Assembly: GCF_000142905.1 (NCBI RefSeq)
Contig: NW_013657647.1
Location: 1-64,000 of the forward strand
Length of the DNA: 64,000 nt
Reading direction: 5' to 3'
Origin: Thecamonas trahens ATCC 50062
Lineage: Eukaryota; Apusozoa; Apusomonadida; Apusomonadidae
In this document: in pieces, positions 1 to 10,616 of the stretch
Layout of the letters: every line of letters begins with the position of its first letter
Numbering within the stretch: the first letter of the stretch is position 1
Made by a program: the position numbers and the translations under genes
Notes under the pieces: generated by a model
Databases searched by the model: none
Told to the model about the DNA's origin: nothing
What the model saw: the letters and a program-made list of their open reading frames with translations, nothing else

Positions 1-419
1 CCCCATGCCGCCCAAGCCCCTCCACCCTCATCACCCACACCCCACACACAGCCATCAGCCGTATCATACTCACCCACATCAATGCTCAAGCCCAATCGCC
101 ATACCCACCACCTCTTCGCCAGTCCCGCCACCCACGTCACGACCCCCCTCATCCCCCCTACCATACTCATTACGCCCCATCACCACAAACGACCACCCCC
201 ACCCCCTACCCCACCACCATCACTTCCATCCCAGCCACAACTCCCACCCCCATGCCATGGCCAAGCCAACCATCATCCCATCGCGCACTCGGCTTCCTCT
301 TCCTCCTCCTCCTCCTCCTCTCCCCACTCTATCTCACCTCCATCCTCATCCCCGACCCCGACACCCACACCCCTCAACCATCACATGCCATACCGCCCAT
401 CCTCCAAACAACAGCAATC
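1..419. other. C/A/T-rich low-complexity intergenic DNA
   Basis: The stretch is dominated by CCA, CAC and CCT words. All forward frames read as His/Pro/Ser-rich strings without any conserved-looking segment, so I treat it as non-coding flanking DNA. Confidence 0.5.
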
Positions 420-1050
420 TCAAGTCAACCAGCCCGACCCAGCCCCCTCTGCTGACCCTGCCTCGCCAATCATCAGCCGCCAGCCGTCGCCCGCTCGCCA
501 TATCAGTCTACCTTCATCACCACCGGCGTACGTCATATACATGTTGTAGAGGTTCAGGCGATCAATGAGGGCGCTCACGCGAGACAAAACGAACGACAGT
601 AACGTCATGTTGAAGGCGTGAGTCAGGGCGATCCTGTCCGTTGTAGTGCCCTTGCCGCCATGACGCTTGAGTCGAAGGTCAAACTGCCTGAACCGGCCCT
701 TGCCATATGAAACAAGAGGCAGTGGGTTGCCAAAGATAGGCTTGGGGTGGTAGGCAGCGGTCGCCATGGGGGGTGCCTGGCACGGCCATGGATGCCGGGA
801 ACGGCACTGTAAGTGCTGTAGAACTCGTGTGTTGTTCAGGACGGAAGTTGAAGGTGAGCGTGACTTTGAACACCTCTGGTGACTCAACGTCGTGGCCCTC
901 GTCCTTGTTCCCGGCCGGCATGGTCGCCTTGTCCGTGAGGGTTTGCTCGAGGCCCTTGTGTCGCTGGGGTTCACGCTCAGCAGTTACAGTCACATTGAAC
1001 GCACGCATGCGCGTGGGCTGGCTTGTGGTAGAGGAGGAGGATGCGCTCAT
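420..1050 (-). CDS. possible hypothetical protein, two frames
   Basis: Two overlapping reverse-strand frames look mildly coding. One starts at an ATG at 1050 and contains a stretch reading MRAFNVTVTAEREPQRHKG. The other begins around 760 with MATAAYHPKPIFGNPLPLVS and runs to a stop at 420, including a hydrophobic segment (FNMTLLSFVLSRVSALIDRL). They could be one gene joined at a run of six G/C bases near 768-773 or by a small intron, but this join needs one base removed, opposite to the frame breaks elsewhere in the window. The last ~35 residues fall in low-complexity DNA. I do not recognise a family; it may be spurious. Confidence 0.28.
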
Positions 1051-1472
1051 GGTTCTGTAGGTGTAGTAGGTATGGTGAGTGTGGCGAGTGGAAGGTGGCG
1101 GTGGCCGTCAACTTGGTCGTGTTTGTCAGCGCGAGAAAGGTGTTGCGGGGCTTGGCGCCACTCGATGAGCCCACAGACTGTGGCGTCCAAATCACCCACC
1201 ATCGCGCTAGCAGCGTTGCCGACGAGAACCTGGCGGGCGACCGAGGTGAGGAAGACCGCACCCGCAGCGCCACTTGCTTCCGCCGCCCCCTGTGCCTGTG
1301 CCCGTGCCCTGCAACAATCTGGCAACGGCGGCAGCACACCTGCTCGCCATTTTCCACGGCTTCGATGGCCCGTTTGTTCGCCATGCGAGACAGACTCGTC
1401 CAATGATTCAAGGCCGCACGGCACCTCGGCACCTCGGCCACTCACTCCTCTTGCCGTTCTTCTCTTCCCACC
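1051..1472. other. probable divergent 5' region upstream of MetRS
   Basis: No convincing gene. Reverse-strand frames are open (one has an ATG at 1384 followed by [14 protein letters not shown]), but none matches a known protein. The region lies between a possible reverse gene and the forward MetRS start at 1473. Confidence 0.35.
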
Positions 1473-4348
1473 ATGGCGCAATTCATCCCGTCTCTCCGGG
1501 ACTCGCCAGTCACCGAACCGGACGCCGCCAAGCGGAACATCCTCGTCACCTCGGCCCTTCCCTACTGCAGTATGTCCCCTCCCTGCTGCCGTGTACCCCC
1601 CCCCCTTCCCACCCTCCTCATTTCACCCGACATCCTACCACTCACCCACACCCACCCTCCTCGTGCCCCCCTGCCCCCCGTGCCCCTTACCACACCTCCG
1701 CCACAGACAACGTGCCTCACCTCGGCAACATTGTTGGCTGCGTCCTCGGCGCCGACGTGTATGCTCGCTTTTGCCGTGCTCGCGGCTACAACACGCTCTA
1801 CGTTTGCGGAACTGGTACGTTGTGATCCTCGTCTCCGGCCCCCCCTCCCCCTGCCTTCCTCCCCCCCTTTCCTTCCACAGCTCACCTGGTGCGATTAGAC
1901 GAGTACGGCACTGCTACCGAGAACAAGGCCCGCGAAGAGGGTGTGAGTCCGAAGGAGATCTGTGACAAGTACCATGCCATTCACGCGCAGGTCTACGAGT
2001 GGTTCAACATCAAGTTTGATACGTTTGGCCGGACGTCGACGCCTAAGCAGACCGAGATCGCGCAGGACATCTTCAACAAGCTGCACTCTGCCGGCCTCAC
2101 CCTCGAGCAAGAGGTGACACAGCTGTACTGCGAGGCGTGCGCCAAGTTTCTGGCTGACCGCTTTGTCGAGGGCACCTGCCCCAAGTGCGGGTACAACAAC
2201 GCCCGCGGCGACCAGTGCGACGGCTGCTCGTCACTTCTCGACCCGACCGACCTTGTCGAGCCCAAGTGCAAGGTCTGCTCCAAGACGCCCAAGCCGCGCT
2301 CGTCGCAGCATGTCTTCCTCGACCTGCCCAAGATCGAGCCGGACCTCCGCGCTTGGCTCGAGTCGGAGCCGCAGAAAAACGGCTGGCCCGACAACGCGAT
2401 CTCGACCTCGCTCGGCTTCCTCAACCGCGGCCTGCAGCCGCGGTGCATCACCCGCGACCTCTCGTGGGGCACTCCGGTTCCGCTTCCCGGCTACGAGAAC
2501 AAGGTCTTCTATGTCTGGTTCGACGCACCCATCGGCTACATCTCCATCACTGGCAACTACCTGCCCGAGACCTGGGAAGCGTGGTGGAAGGCGCCCAAGT
2601 CCGACGATGCGCCCCAGGTCGAGCTCCGTCAGTTTATGGGCAAGGACAACGTGACCTTCCACGCCATCATTTTCCCGTCGACGCTCCTAGGCTGCGCCCA
2701 GGCTGGCGACAAGTACAACCTCGTCCATCATCTCGCCTCGGTCAACTACCTGCAGTACGAAGACTCCAAGTTCTCCAAGTCGCGCGGGACCGGCGTCTTT
2801 GGCGACAACGTGCAGACCACAGGCATCCCGCCCGCCGTCTGGCGCTACTACCTCATGGCGCTCCGTCCCGAGCGCTCCGACTCGGCCTTTGTGTGGGACG
2901 AGTTTGTCGCCCGCAACAACAACGAGCTTGCCGCCAACCTCGGCAACTACGTCAACCGCGTCCTCAAGTTTGCCAAGGCCAAGTTTGACGGTGTCGTGCC
3001 GGCCTCGGGCCCGCCCACCGAGCTCGAGACCACCTTTGAGGCCGAGGTCAACGCCCGCCTCGCAGAGTACCTCGAGGCTATGGAGCAGTCGCAGCTCCGC
3101 GCCGGCCTCGCCGCCGCTATGGCGCTCTCCTCGCTCGGCAACAAGTACCTGCACGACGGCGCCCCGTGGGCTGTCATCAAGACCGACCCGGCCCGCGCCG
3201 GCGCCATCATTGCCAACGCCGCCAACTACATCTACTTCCTCGCCGCTGTCTTTGCGCCCTTCCTCCCCTCCATCTCCTCGCGCATGCTCCACCAGCTTGG
3301 CCTCGTCGACAACCCCACCCCGGACCTCGCCGACGAGCTGCACCCGGTCATTCCGGACGCCTATGCCCTCGCCGACGCCGTCCTCCCGGCTGGCCACGTC
3401 TTTGGCGTCCCCGAAGTTCTCTTTGCCAACATTCCTGAGGACCGCATCGCCGAGCTCCGTGCCCAGTTCTCCGGCAAGCAGGCCGACGACGCCGCGCCGT
3501 CCGGCGACGCTGCCGGCGCATCGGCATCCGCCGCCGCCGGTGGCGTCGCTGTCGACGCCGCCCGCCTCGCAGACGCCATCGCCACCCAGGGCGGTGTCGT
3601 TCGCTCGCTCAAGGAGGCCTCCGATGGCTCCGATGAAGCCAAGGCCAAGGTCTCGGCCGCCGTCAAGGTCCTTCTCTACCTTAAGAACCTCCATGCCCAG
3701 GTCACCGGCGACGACGGCAAGTCCAAGAAAAAGGGCAAAGGCAAGGGCGATAAGAAGGCCGGCAAGGCCGGCAAGAAGAAGGGCGGCAAGGTCTCCCGCG
3801 CCCCGCAGGACCCCAACGCTTGCCCGCTCGACCTCGCCATCGGCACCGTTGTCTCGTGCGTCCCGCATCCCGACTCGGACAAGCTCCTCGTCATGAAGGT
3901 CGACATCGGCGAGGCCGACGGCCCGCGCGACATCTGCGCCGGCCTGGCCAAGTCATACGCACCCGACCAGCTGATCGGCCGCTCGTTTGTCGTCCTCGCC
4001 AACATCAAGGCCGCCAAGCTCGGCGGCTTCCCTTCGGACGGCATGATGCTCGCTGCTGCTGCCGCCGACCCGGACGCCCCTGCCGACGCACCCTCCGAGA
4101 TCGTCGCCCTCCTTGTGGCCGACGGCGACGCTGCCCCCGGCTCCCGCGTTCTTGGTGCCGGCCAGGTCCCGCGCGTCCTCGAAGGCTACGCCAAGCTCCG
4201 CAAGAAGGCTGTCTCCAAGGTCAAGATGGCCACCGCTGCCGACGGCGGCGTCCTCATCGACGGCCTCGCCCTCGCCACCATCGACGGCGTCCGCATCGTT
4301 CCCGACCCCACCGTCAACGGCATCGGTCCTGACGTCCCGGTCTGCTAA
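1473..4348 (+). CDS. MARS1: methionyl-tRNA synthetase, cytosolic, with C-terminal tRNA-binding domain
   Basis: This enzyme charges tRNA-Met with methionine. Three exons: 1473-1569, 1707-1814 and 1899-4348, with GT-AG introns of 137 and 84 bp; both junctions restore conserved sequence (NNVPHLGN across the first, CGTDEYGT across the second), giving 884 residues. The class I signature HLGN lies at about residue 37 and the KMSKS equivalent KFSKS at about 359. Cys pairs at about 146-190 form the zinc-binding knuckle of the connective peptide. An anticodon-binding helical domain follows. A Lys/Gly-rich linker (about 675-700) leads to an OB-fold of the EMAPII/Arc1p type (about 712-884), a fusion also known in plant and nematode MetRS. 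No organelle presequence is visible, so it is probably the cytosolic enzyme. Confidence 0.96.
1570..1706 (+). other. MetRS intron 1
   Basis: It begins GTATGT and ends CCACAG, and is C-rich. It shows the layout typical of introns here: a strong GTATGT or GTACGT donor followed at once by C/T-rich sequence. Confidence 0.9.
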
Positions 4349-4372
4349 ACTCGCAAGCTGTGTGCTCCCCCT

Positions 4373-4386
4373 CCCCCCCCCCCCCC
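4373..4386 (+). repeat. poly-C tract in 5' leader
   Basis: Fourteen C residues lie 60 bp upstream of the next start codon and just after the MetRS stop. It is one of many such tracts in the window. Confidence 0.8.
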
Positions 4387-4445
4387 GTCCCGCTGTTCTG
4401 GCAACTGTCACCGCCACCCCACCCACCCCACCCCACCACACCCCC

Positions 4446-6254
4446 ATGCTGCGAAACTCGGACAGAGAGCTCCTACTCTCAGTCCTCGACACAGTAACCC
4501 GGACCCAGCAGCATGTCCAAGTCATGTCGCCACACCGCCTCCGCAACCTCGAGCTCATCCGTCTCGACGCTATCGACAAACTCGCGTCGTCGGCGGCCAG
4601 CGCGGGCTCATCGCCAACGCTACGCCGCTCGCTCCGCACCGCCGACTCACCGCCGCTCCATGCTCGCGCATGGCATGATATACCCTCGGCTCGTCCCACA
4701 ACCTCGCCGCTTGTCGCTCCCGGCCTAGCTCGCTCTCGCCCGTCGAGAGCCTCAGTAGCAGACCAGCTCGCCGAGACTGAGGCGCTGCTGGCGCGGACTC
4801 GCCGCTGGTTCGGCGACGCACACCAAAGGCCCGCGGTGCAGAGCCCTGTGCCTTTGCATGCTGCTGCTACCCTCTCGCCGCGCCCGCCGGCGTCCGCCGG
4901 TCGCACCTCGGCCGATCGCACGCCCGCTGATCGCGTCCGCGAGCTCGAGCTCGAGCTGGAACTGATCCGGACTCGTCGTGAGAGCGAGGGCGCTGCTGCT
5001 GCCGCCGCTGCCACCGGTGACACACAAGCCAAGCTTGACCGCATTGAGTCGGTAGTCTTACATCTCGACCGCTCGCTCTCAGTTGCGCAGCAGACAACCC
5101 GCAATCAGCTCGAGGCCGAGCGCAATCTGGTCGAGTCCCGCATGCGGGTCCTCGAGTCCAAGCTCGATCTTGCTGCGGTGCCGCCGCGAACAGACGCGCT
5201 CCACTCTGCCGCCGCCGCTGCAGAGTCTGGCTATCAGGCCAGCCAGCCGTCCGACTCGCTCGCCGCGCTCGCCGCGCTCGCCGCCGACCTGCAGCAGACT
5301 CGCGCCGGCATGGCGGCATCGACCGCTACTGCTGCAGCATCACCACAAGTTCCCCAGCGCCATGCAGCCGACTCGACGACAACGTCCCCGCGCCGCTTGG
5401 CCTCGCCGCATCGCCCGAGCTCGCCAAGCCCTGCGCTCCGCGCCGAGCTCGATGCCATGCGCGCCGAGCTCGCCGAGTCCAAGGCGCTCGCTGCCGCCGC
5501 CGCTGAGCGCGCCGCCGCCGCCGAGGCTGCCCAGCATGCTGCGCGTCACACCGCGGCTGCCGCCGAAGACCGCGTTCTCCGCCGACACTGGTCGCCACCG
5601 TCAACTGCGGCGCGGACCAGTCACGAGCTCGAGGCGCCACCTGTGCTCGCCGCCACCTCGCGCTCGCCGTCGACCTCGCCGTCCAAGCTCCGCTTCCCGC
5701 TGCGCCAGGTCGAGACGCCCAGCGAGCGCAAGCTGGCAGAGGCCCGCGCCGGCCGCGAGCGGCTGCAACTGAGCCACGCGCCGCTCCCGCGATCGCGCCG
5801 CAAGCCGGCGGGCTACGTTCCCAAGTCGACCTACATCACCCCGCCCGATGTCGCGCCGTTTCTGGCACCGTCGTCGGCGCGCGCCGCCGCCGCAGCAGCA
5901 GCAGCATCACCACCCGCAGGGCGCTCACGAACGGCCGGCGGCAACCGCGTCCGCAGCCGCCCGGCCCGCCCGCGTACAAGCTTCAAGACCCAGGTCGTCA
6001 ATGGCATCGAAGTTGTGTACAGCGAGCGCGAGCACCCGCTGACGTGGTCGGTCTCCGAAGTGGCCCGGATGCAGGTCGAGGCCGCCGCCGGCGGCACCCT
6101 CCCCATCAAGGCCTCCCCGCTCCCGACACTCCGCCTCTCCCCGAACACCTCCCGTGGCGACCACGACTCGTTCGCCCTCGACGTCGTCGAGCTCGCCACC
6201 GACAACAACACCTCGCCGCCGCGGGCCAACTCGTCCGGCGCCACGAACGAATGA
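4446..6254 (+). CDS. coiled-coil protein of unknown function
   Basis: One uninterrupted 602-residue frame starting at the first ATG after the poly-C leader. It is rich in Ala, Ser and Arg. Heptad-like segments rich in Leu/Glu/Arg occur around residues 155-180 (VRELELELELIRTRRESEG) and 195-245, and an Ala-rich helix around 330-380. The C-terminal third carries basic, SP/TP-rich sequence and a more ordered patch near 515-545 (FKTQVVNGIEVVYSEREHPL). There is no signal peptide, membrane segment or catalytic motif. A cytoskeletal or centrosomal role would suit the composition, but that is only a guess. It lies head-to-tail between MetRS and EXO1. Confidence 0.7.
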   Translation: MLRNSDRELLLSVLDTVTRTQQHVQVMSPHRLRNLELIRLDAIDKLASSAASAGSSPTLRRSLRTADSPPLHARAWHDIPSARPTTSPLVAPGLARSRPSRASVADQLAETEALLARTRRWFGDAHQRPAVQSPVPLHAAATLSPRPPASAGRTSADRTPADRVRELELELELIRTRRESEGAAAAAAATGDTQAKLDRIESVVLHLDRSLSVAQQTTRNQLEAERNLVESRMRVLESKLDLAAVPPRTDALHSAAAAAESGYQASQPSDSLAALAALAADLQQTRAGMAASTATAAASPQVPQRHAADSTTTSPRRLASPHRPSSPSPALRAELDAMRAELAESKALAAAAAERAAAAEAAQHAARHTAAAAEDRVLRRHWSPPSTAARTSHELEAPPVLAATSRSPSTSPSKLRFPLRQVETPSERKLAEARAGRERLQLSHAPLPRSRRKPAGYVPKSTYITPPDVAPFLAPSSARAAAAAAAASPPAGRSRTAGGNRVRSRPARPRTSFKTQVVNGIEVVYSEREHPLTWSVSEVARMQVEAAAGGTLPIKASPLPTLRLSPNTSRGDHDSFALDVVELATDNNTSPPRANSSGATNE

Positions 6255-6342
6255 CACTGTTGAAAAAAAGGTCGTAGATTCGCCAACCTCACCCGGCGAG
6301 GCCGCACACTGCACCCCACCGCACCCCACCGCAGACCACCGC

Positions 6343-8459
6343 ATGGGCATCCAAGGCCTGTTGCCGCTGCTGGCAGAGGTGACCAAGCGGACACACGTGT
6401 CGTCGTTTGCGGGGCAGACGTTCGGGGTGGACATCTCGTGCTGGCTCCACGCCGGTGCGACGCGGTGTGCGACACAGCTTGCGCTCGGCCAGCCGACCCG
6501 CGGCTATGTGGACTTTGTTCTCGACCGCATCGCGTGTCTGCGGCACAACAAAGTAAGCCCGTATGTGGTGTTTGACGGCCAGTCGCTGCCGGCCAAGGCC
6601 GGGACCAACACCGCTCGGTCGGCCCGCCGCGCAGAGGCCAAGGCCCTCGGCGAGGCGCTCCTCCGCAAGGGCGACCACGCCGGCGCCAAGGACGCGTTCA
6701 AGCGTGCAGTCTCCATCACCTCGACCATGGTCCGCCACGTCCAACACGCGCTCAAGGCTGCTGGAATCCCGTTTGTCGTCGCGCCGTTTGAGGCCGACGC
6801 CCAGCTCGCGTGGCTCCAGATCTCGGGCGTCGTCGACGCTGTCCTCACCGAGGACTCGGACCTGCTGGTCTTTGGTGTCACGTCGATGGTGTGCAAGATG
6901 ACCTACGCCGGCGACTGCTCGCACGTCGATCTCTCGCCCGGTGCGCTCGCCCGCGTCACCGCGCTCAAGCTCGCCACCTTTGACCACAAACTCTTCCGCG
7001 CCATGTGCATCCTCTCCGGCTGCGACTACCTGCCGTCGATCCGCGGCATCGGGCTCAAGACTGCCAACTCGCTCCTGGTCAAGTGGCGGAGCGTCGAAAA
7101 GATCCAGGTTGTCCTGCGCGCTGAGCGCGGGGCCTGTGCCATCCCGCCAGGCTACGCTGACGCCTACGCCGACGCCGAGTGGACCTTTCTGCACCAGCCG
7201 GTCTTTGACGTCAACGCCCGTGCCATGGTCCCGCTCACCCCTTCCCAGACGACGCGACGCCCGAGCTCATCGCTGCGCGTGCCACAGTCGCCGGCGCGCT
7301 CAGTGAGCCTGCCATCGCCGTCGCGCTCTGCACCGGCGAGCTCGATCCCAAGACGCTCCAGCCGTGGCCAGCTCCGCTGCCGCGTCTCCCATCGCGAGGG
7401 CCGCGCCGCTCCCACTCGCTCCCGTCGCATGAGGCGTTTGCCTCGGCCGAGGGCTGGCGTGACAAGACGCAGCCAACCATCTTCCAAGCTGTCCAGCGCA
7501 TGCGGCCGGCGCAGGCCAAGGCCGGCGCCGAGCTGCCGCCGGTCCAGCGAACTATCTTCTCGTCGGCGGCCAAGCGCCGCGCGCCGCGCGAGGAGCCGCT
7601 TCCCAATCCGCGCCCCACCAAGGCCGCCAAGCCGCTGCAGCCATCGTCCGAGCCGGTCACTCCGCCGCGCAAATCGTTGCAGAGCCTCGCAGACTCGCGC
7701 GGGCTCCTCACAAACTCGGCCATCCATCCCGGACACGTCGCAGTCGCACCAACCTCGCCGACCTCGCCGCGCCTCCTCGGCGCCGTCGCCTCGCGCTTTG
7801 AGTTTGGCGACGACTGCGCAAATCAGCCGTGGCCTGGCAAGGCTGCGGCCAAGAGCAAGGGCAAGGACAAGACCAAGACCAAGACCAAGAAAAAGAAGAA
7901 GAAGAGCAAGCGACGGAGCGACAAGGCCGCTCACCCGGGGCACGCCATCACCATCCCAGACTCACCGCTGGTCAACTCTGCGCGAGTGGCATCGTACGTC
8001 GCGGCCGCCAAGACCGCGCCAACAACCTCGATCTCGCTTCTCTCGCTCGATGCATTTGCCTTTGGTGTGTCCAGCCCCACGCCGACGCCCACCACACCCT
8101 CAGTCGAGGCCGCCGCCGCCGTCAGCCCGCGCACGCCCTCGGCCGCCATCGGCGTCTGCCGCCTCCGCCGCCGCCAGCTCTCGGCCGTCCTCTCCCGCAC
8201 CGTCTCTGCGCCGCCGGCCATGCGCCGACAGCACCTGCCGTCGCCGATCGCGCCCTCCTCTGCCCATACCGCCCCCAACCCCGCCCCCGCCCCCGCGCCT
8301 GCGCCCGCTCACACCCGAGACGACGTCGATGCGCTCGTCTCGGCCGCCGCCTCGGCCGCCACCCCCGCCAGCCACCAACCGTCGCTCCTCGACAGCCTGC
8401 GCTTCAACGCTAGTGGAGGCATCAGCCCGCGAACCTCATCGCTGGTAGGCATCGAGTAG
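6343..8459 (+). CDS. EXO1: exonuclease 1 (XPG/Rad2 family), apparent frame break
   Basis: A 5'-3' exonuclease and flap endonuclease of mismatch repair and end resection. The XPG N domain starts at the initiator (MGIQGLLPLL). Metal ligands are visible in GVDISCWLH, VVFDGQSLPAK, EADAQLAW and TEDSDLLVFG, and the helix-hairpin-helix region in SGCDYLPSIRGIGLKTA. Up to about 7240 the gene reads in one frame; after the CCCC run at 7238-7241 the conserved sequence continues in another (PFPDDATPELIAARA, then CTGELDPKTLQPW), equal to one missing base. Restoring it gives about 705 residues, ending at 8459. The C-terminal half is low-complexity with a Lys run (KTKTKKKKKKSKRR), probably a nuclear signal. 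The tail normally binding MSH2/MLH1 is not recognisable. Confidence 0.9.
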
Positions 8460-8581
8460 CAAACACCACAACCGCCATCATGTGCTGCAGACGCCACCAC
8501 CACCGCCACCGCCTCCAGCACAACCACCCTCTTTCCAACAACCACACCTCTGCAGGCCACACTCCACTCCCAACCACTGCC

Positions 8582-9181
8582 ATGCTCAACCTTGCCCGAG
8601 TGTGCACTGCTAGCGCCGCCCGCCAGACCCCGCTCATTCGCAGTACGCTCCCTCTCCCCTCTCCCCTCCCCCTCCCCCTTCCCCGCCCCTCCCCCTCCCC
8701 TTCTCCTGGCGACCCATGATGACGTGCCGACGACGTAGGCACCCCCCCCCCCCCCCCGTGCACTGCACAGGAGACAGACGAGGCCATGGGACTCATACGA
8801 GGTAGCATTCTGGCGATGTGGGATACGGGCACAGGCTATGCGGTCAAGGTGATGGAGGAGGTTGATGCGTACAAGGCTGTGGTCGGTGCTGATGACAAGG
8901 TGGTCGTCGTCGACTTTGCCGCGTCGTGGTGCGGGCCGTGCAAGCGGATCGCGCCGGTCTACGAGGCCCTCTCTGACGAGCACACCGACATCGAGTTCCT
9001 TCAGGTTGACGTCGACACCCTCCCCGAGGTTGCCGGCTCCGAGGGCGTCGAGTCGGTCCCCACCTTTGTCTTCTACAAGCACGGCACCCGCCTCGGCCAG
9101 GTCGCCGGCGCCGACAAGGACACCCTCACCCAGGCCATCACCAAGCTCAAGGACTTTGACATGTCGCAGATCGAGCAATGA
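8582..9181 (+). CDS. thioredoxin, probably mitochondrial
   Basis: A dithiol-disulfide oxidoreductase. The active site WCGPC sits in VVDFAASWCGPCKRIAPVYE, with the cis-Pro motif SVPTFVFY further on. Exon 1 (8582-8642) encodes a short basic, Ser/Ala/Arg-rich leader (MLNLARVCTASAARQTPLIR) with no acidic residues, typical of a mitochondrial presequence. The intron starts GTACGC at 8643 and has a 16-C run. Two acceptors keep the frame: AG at 8777 (154 residues) or AG at 8834 (135 residues, continuing SYAVKVMEEVDAYK); the second gives the more usual length. Without exon 1 an ATG at 8786 could start a cytosolic form. Confidence 0.88.
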
Positions 9182-9668
9182 ACCCTCTGCACTCGCACAG
9201 TCAACGACATCACCCTGCCTCATCAGCCCGACCAGCCTAGCAATCGCGTTCCGTCCAGCAGCTGTGAATGGCACGCCGACAGACCTCCCCCTCCCCAACA
9301 CACCCCTCTCCCCCTCCCCTACCACACACACACACGCACACATACACACACATTACCACCCCCGCTACCCTCATCTCCTTCCTTGTGGCCATGTACTGCG
9401 CTCCGATCGATGCCCACACACCCCTCGCTCCGCCTCGTCCACACGTCGGCCGGCAGAAAAGGTCGCACTTTGCCGACGCACCTTCCTTGCCCAGCTCCTG
9501 CGGCGGCGGCTGACCGGGCGCCCTGGACAGCCCCGGGGCTGCCACCGCGCGCGCATTGCGTGCATCACTGGTAGAGTTGCTCTTCCACGCCACCATCGTG
9601 CTTACGGCCTTGTCCCACACCACGGTGAGGTCCTGGTCTCGGTCGCTGCGGTCGCCACGTCGGCCGCC
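9182..9668. other. intergenic, with CA repeat
   Basis: It holds the 3' end of the thioredoxin transcript, a C/T-rich stretch, a CA/CACG repeat around 9327-9353 and then the 5' region of the next gene. Short open frames exist but none looks conserved. Confidence 0.5.
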
Positions 9669-10616
9669 ATGTCGGCGGACGGCTCCGGCGACGGCACTGA
9701 CGACGACGACGATGCCGACGCCGCCGCCGGCCGCCGCTGTGGCTCGGCGATGTACCTTGCGATGTGGGCAACGGCCGGCGCGCCGCGAGCGCTCCCACTG
9801 CTCCACGTCCCACTCTTTGACGGCCTGCTCCTCTCGCCGGAGCCGGTGTACCTCGACGCACCGGGCGTCGAGCTGGCGGTGGCGGTCGACGGAAGCGTGC
9901 TAGTTGCGCGTGCACCGTGTCGCGGCGCCACCGCCCTGACGGTTGTTGTCTTTGGCCTTGGCAGCGTGCTGGGCTCGGAGCTGCCAGCGCGCGGTGCGCT
10001 CGATCTGGCGGCAGCGGTAGCGGTGGTGAGCCACGTGGCGCCGCGCCACGTCGAGATCGTCGTCTCGCCTACGGCGCGGATCGTGGCCTTTGTCGCCGAC
10101 GACGCCGTGAGCGTGGCGACGTGGCCGACAGCGCGCGGCGGCGTCCTCGTTGACACAGCATGGTCGCTCACCACTGTGATGGCGCGGGTAGCGGCGAATG
10201 TGCCGGATCTGCAGACGCGCACAATGGCGCGCAGCGCCTGGCGAGTTCTCGGCTTTGACCCCGAGGCCGGCACAATGTTCCTCGCGCTCGCGCTCGACGC
10301 CATTGGGAGCGTTGGCGCCCGGCCGCGGCGTGTGGTGTACGTGGCGCTGCTCGCGGTCTCGGCAACGGCTCTCGCACCGCTGCAGCTGGTCCGCCACACA
10401 CGCCCGGTCTCAGCCGACACGGCAGGGCTCGACCACGTGCTCGACCTCGTGCCCCGGTACCTGAAGGCCATCGGGGCGGTGCCGGCCGAGCTCGAGCGTG
10501 CCTGTCCGGAGATGCGGGTGTGGCCGGCAAGCGCGCGGATTCCACACGCACCGCGAGTGGTCGTCGCCCATCCGGTCTACCCATCCGTTGGCATTAGCGT
10601 GAGTACCGCGGTCTAG
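9669..10616 (+). CDS. unidentified protein, possible beta-propeller-like fold
   Basis: A single frame of 315 residues starting at 9669, after which the coding-like signal begins. It opens with an acidic stretch (GTDDDDDADAAAG) and continues with repeated short Val/Ala-rich beta-strand-like segments separated by Gly/Pro/Asp turns. No signal peptide or catalytic motif is visible and I do not recognise the family. The gene converges on methionine synthase reductase, and the two stop codons share the palindrome CTAG at 10613-10616. An upstream exon within 9200-9650 cannot be excluded. Confidence 0.6.
   Translation: MSADGSGDGTDDDDDADAAAGRRCGSAMYLAMWATAGAPRALPLLHVPLFDGLLLSPEPVYLDAPGVELAVAVDGSVLVARAPCRGATALTVVVFGLGSVLGSELPARGALDLAAAVAVVSHVAPRHVEIVVSPTARIVAFVADDAVSVATWPTARGGVLVDTAWSLTTVMARVAANVPDLQTRTMARSAWRVLGFDPEAGTMFLALALDAIGSVGARPRRVVYVALLAVSATALAPLQLVRHTRPVSADTAGLDHVLDLVPRYLKAIGAVPAELERACPEMRVWPASARIPHAPRVVVAHPVYPSVGISVSTAV

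Noticed and set aside
768-773. Adding the 420-1050 reverse gene to the list of one-base-missing genes
   Set aside because: Joining its two frames needs one base removed, the opposite direction, and the protein is not recognisable enough to prove a break.
2687-3868. 393-codon reverse open frame inside MetRS
   Set aside because: It is the antisense of a GC-rich, C-ending coding sequence and has Gly/Val/Asp-rich shadow composition without any motif.
7238-7244. A 29-bp intron explaining the EXO1 frame change (GTGCCATGG...CCCAG)
   Set aside because: It restores the frame but is far shorter than other introns here and would delete residues that align with other EXO1 proteins; a single missing base fits better.
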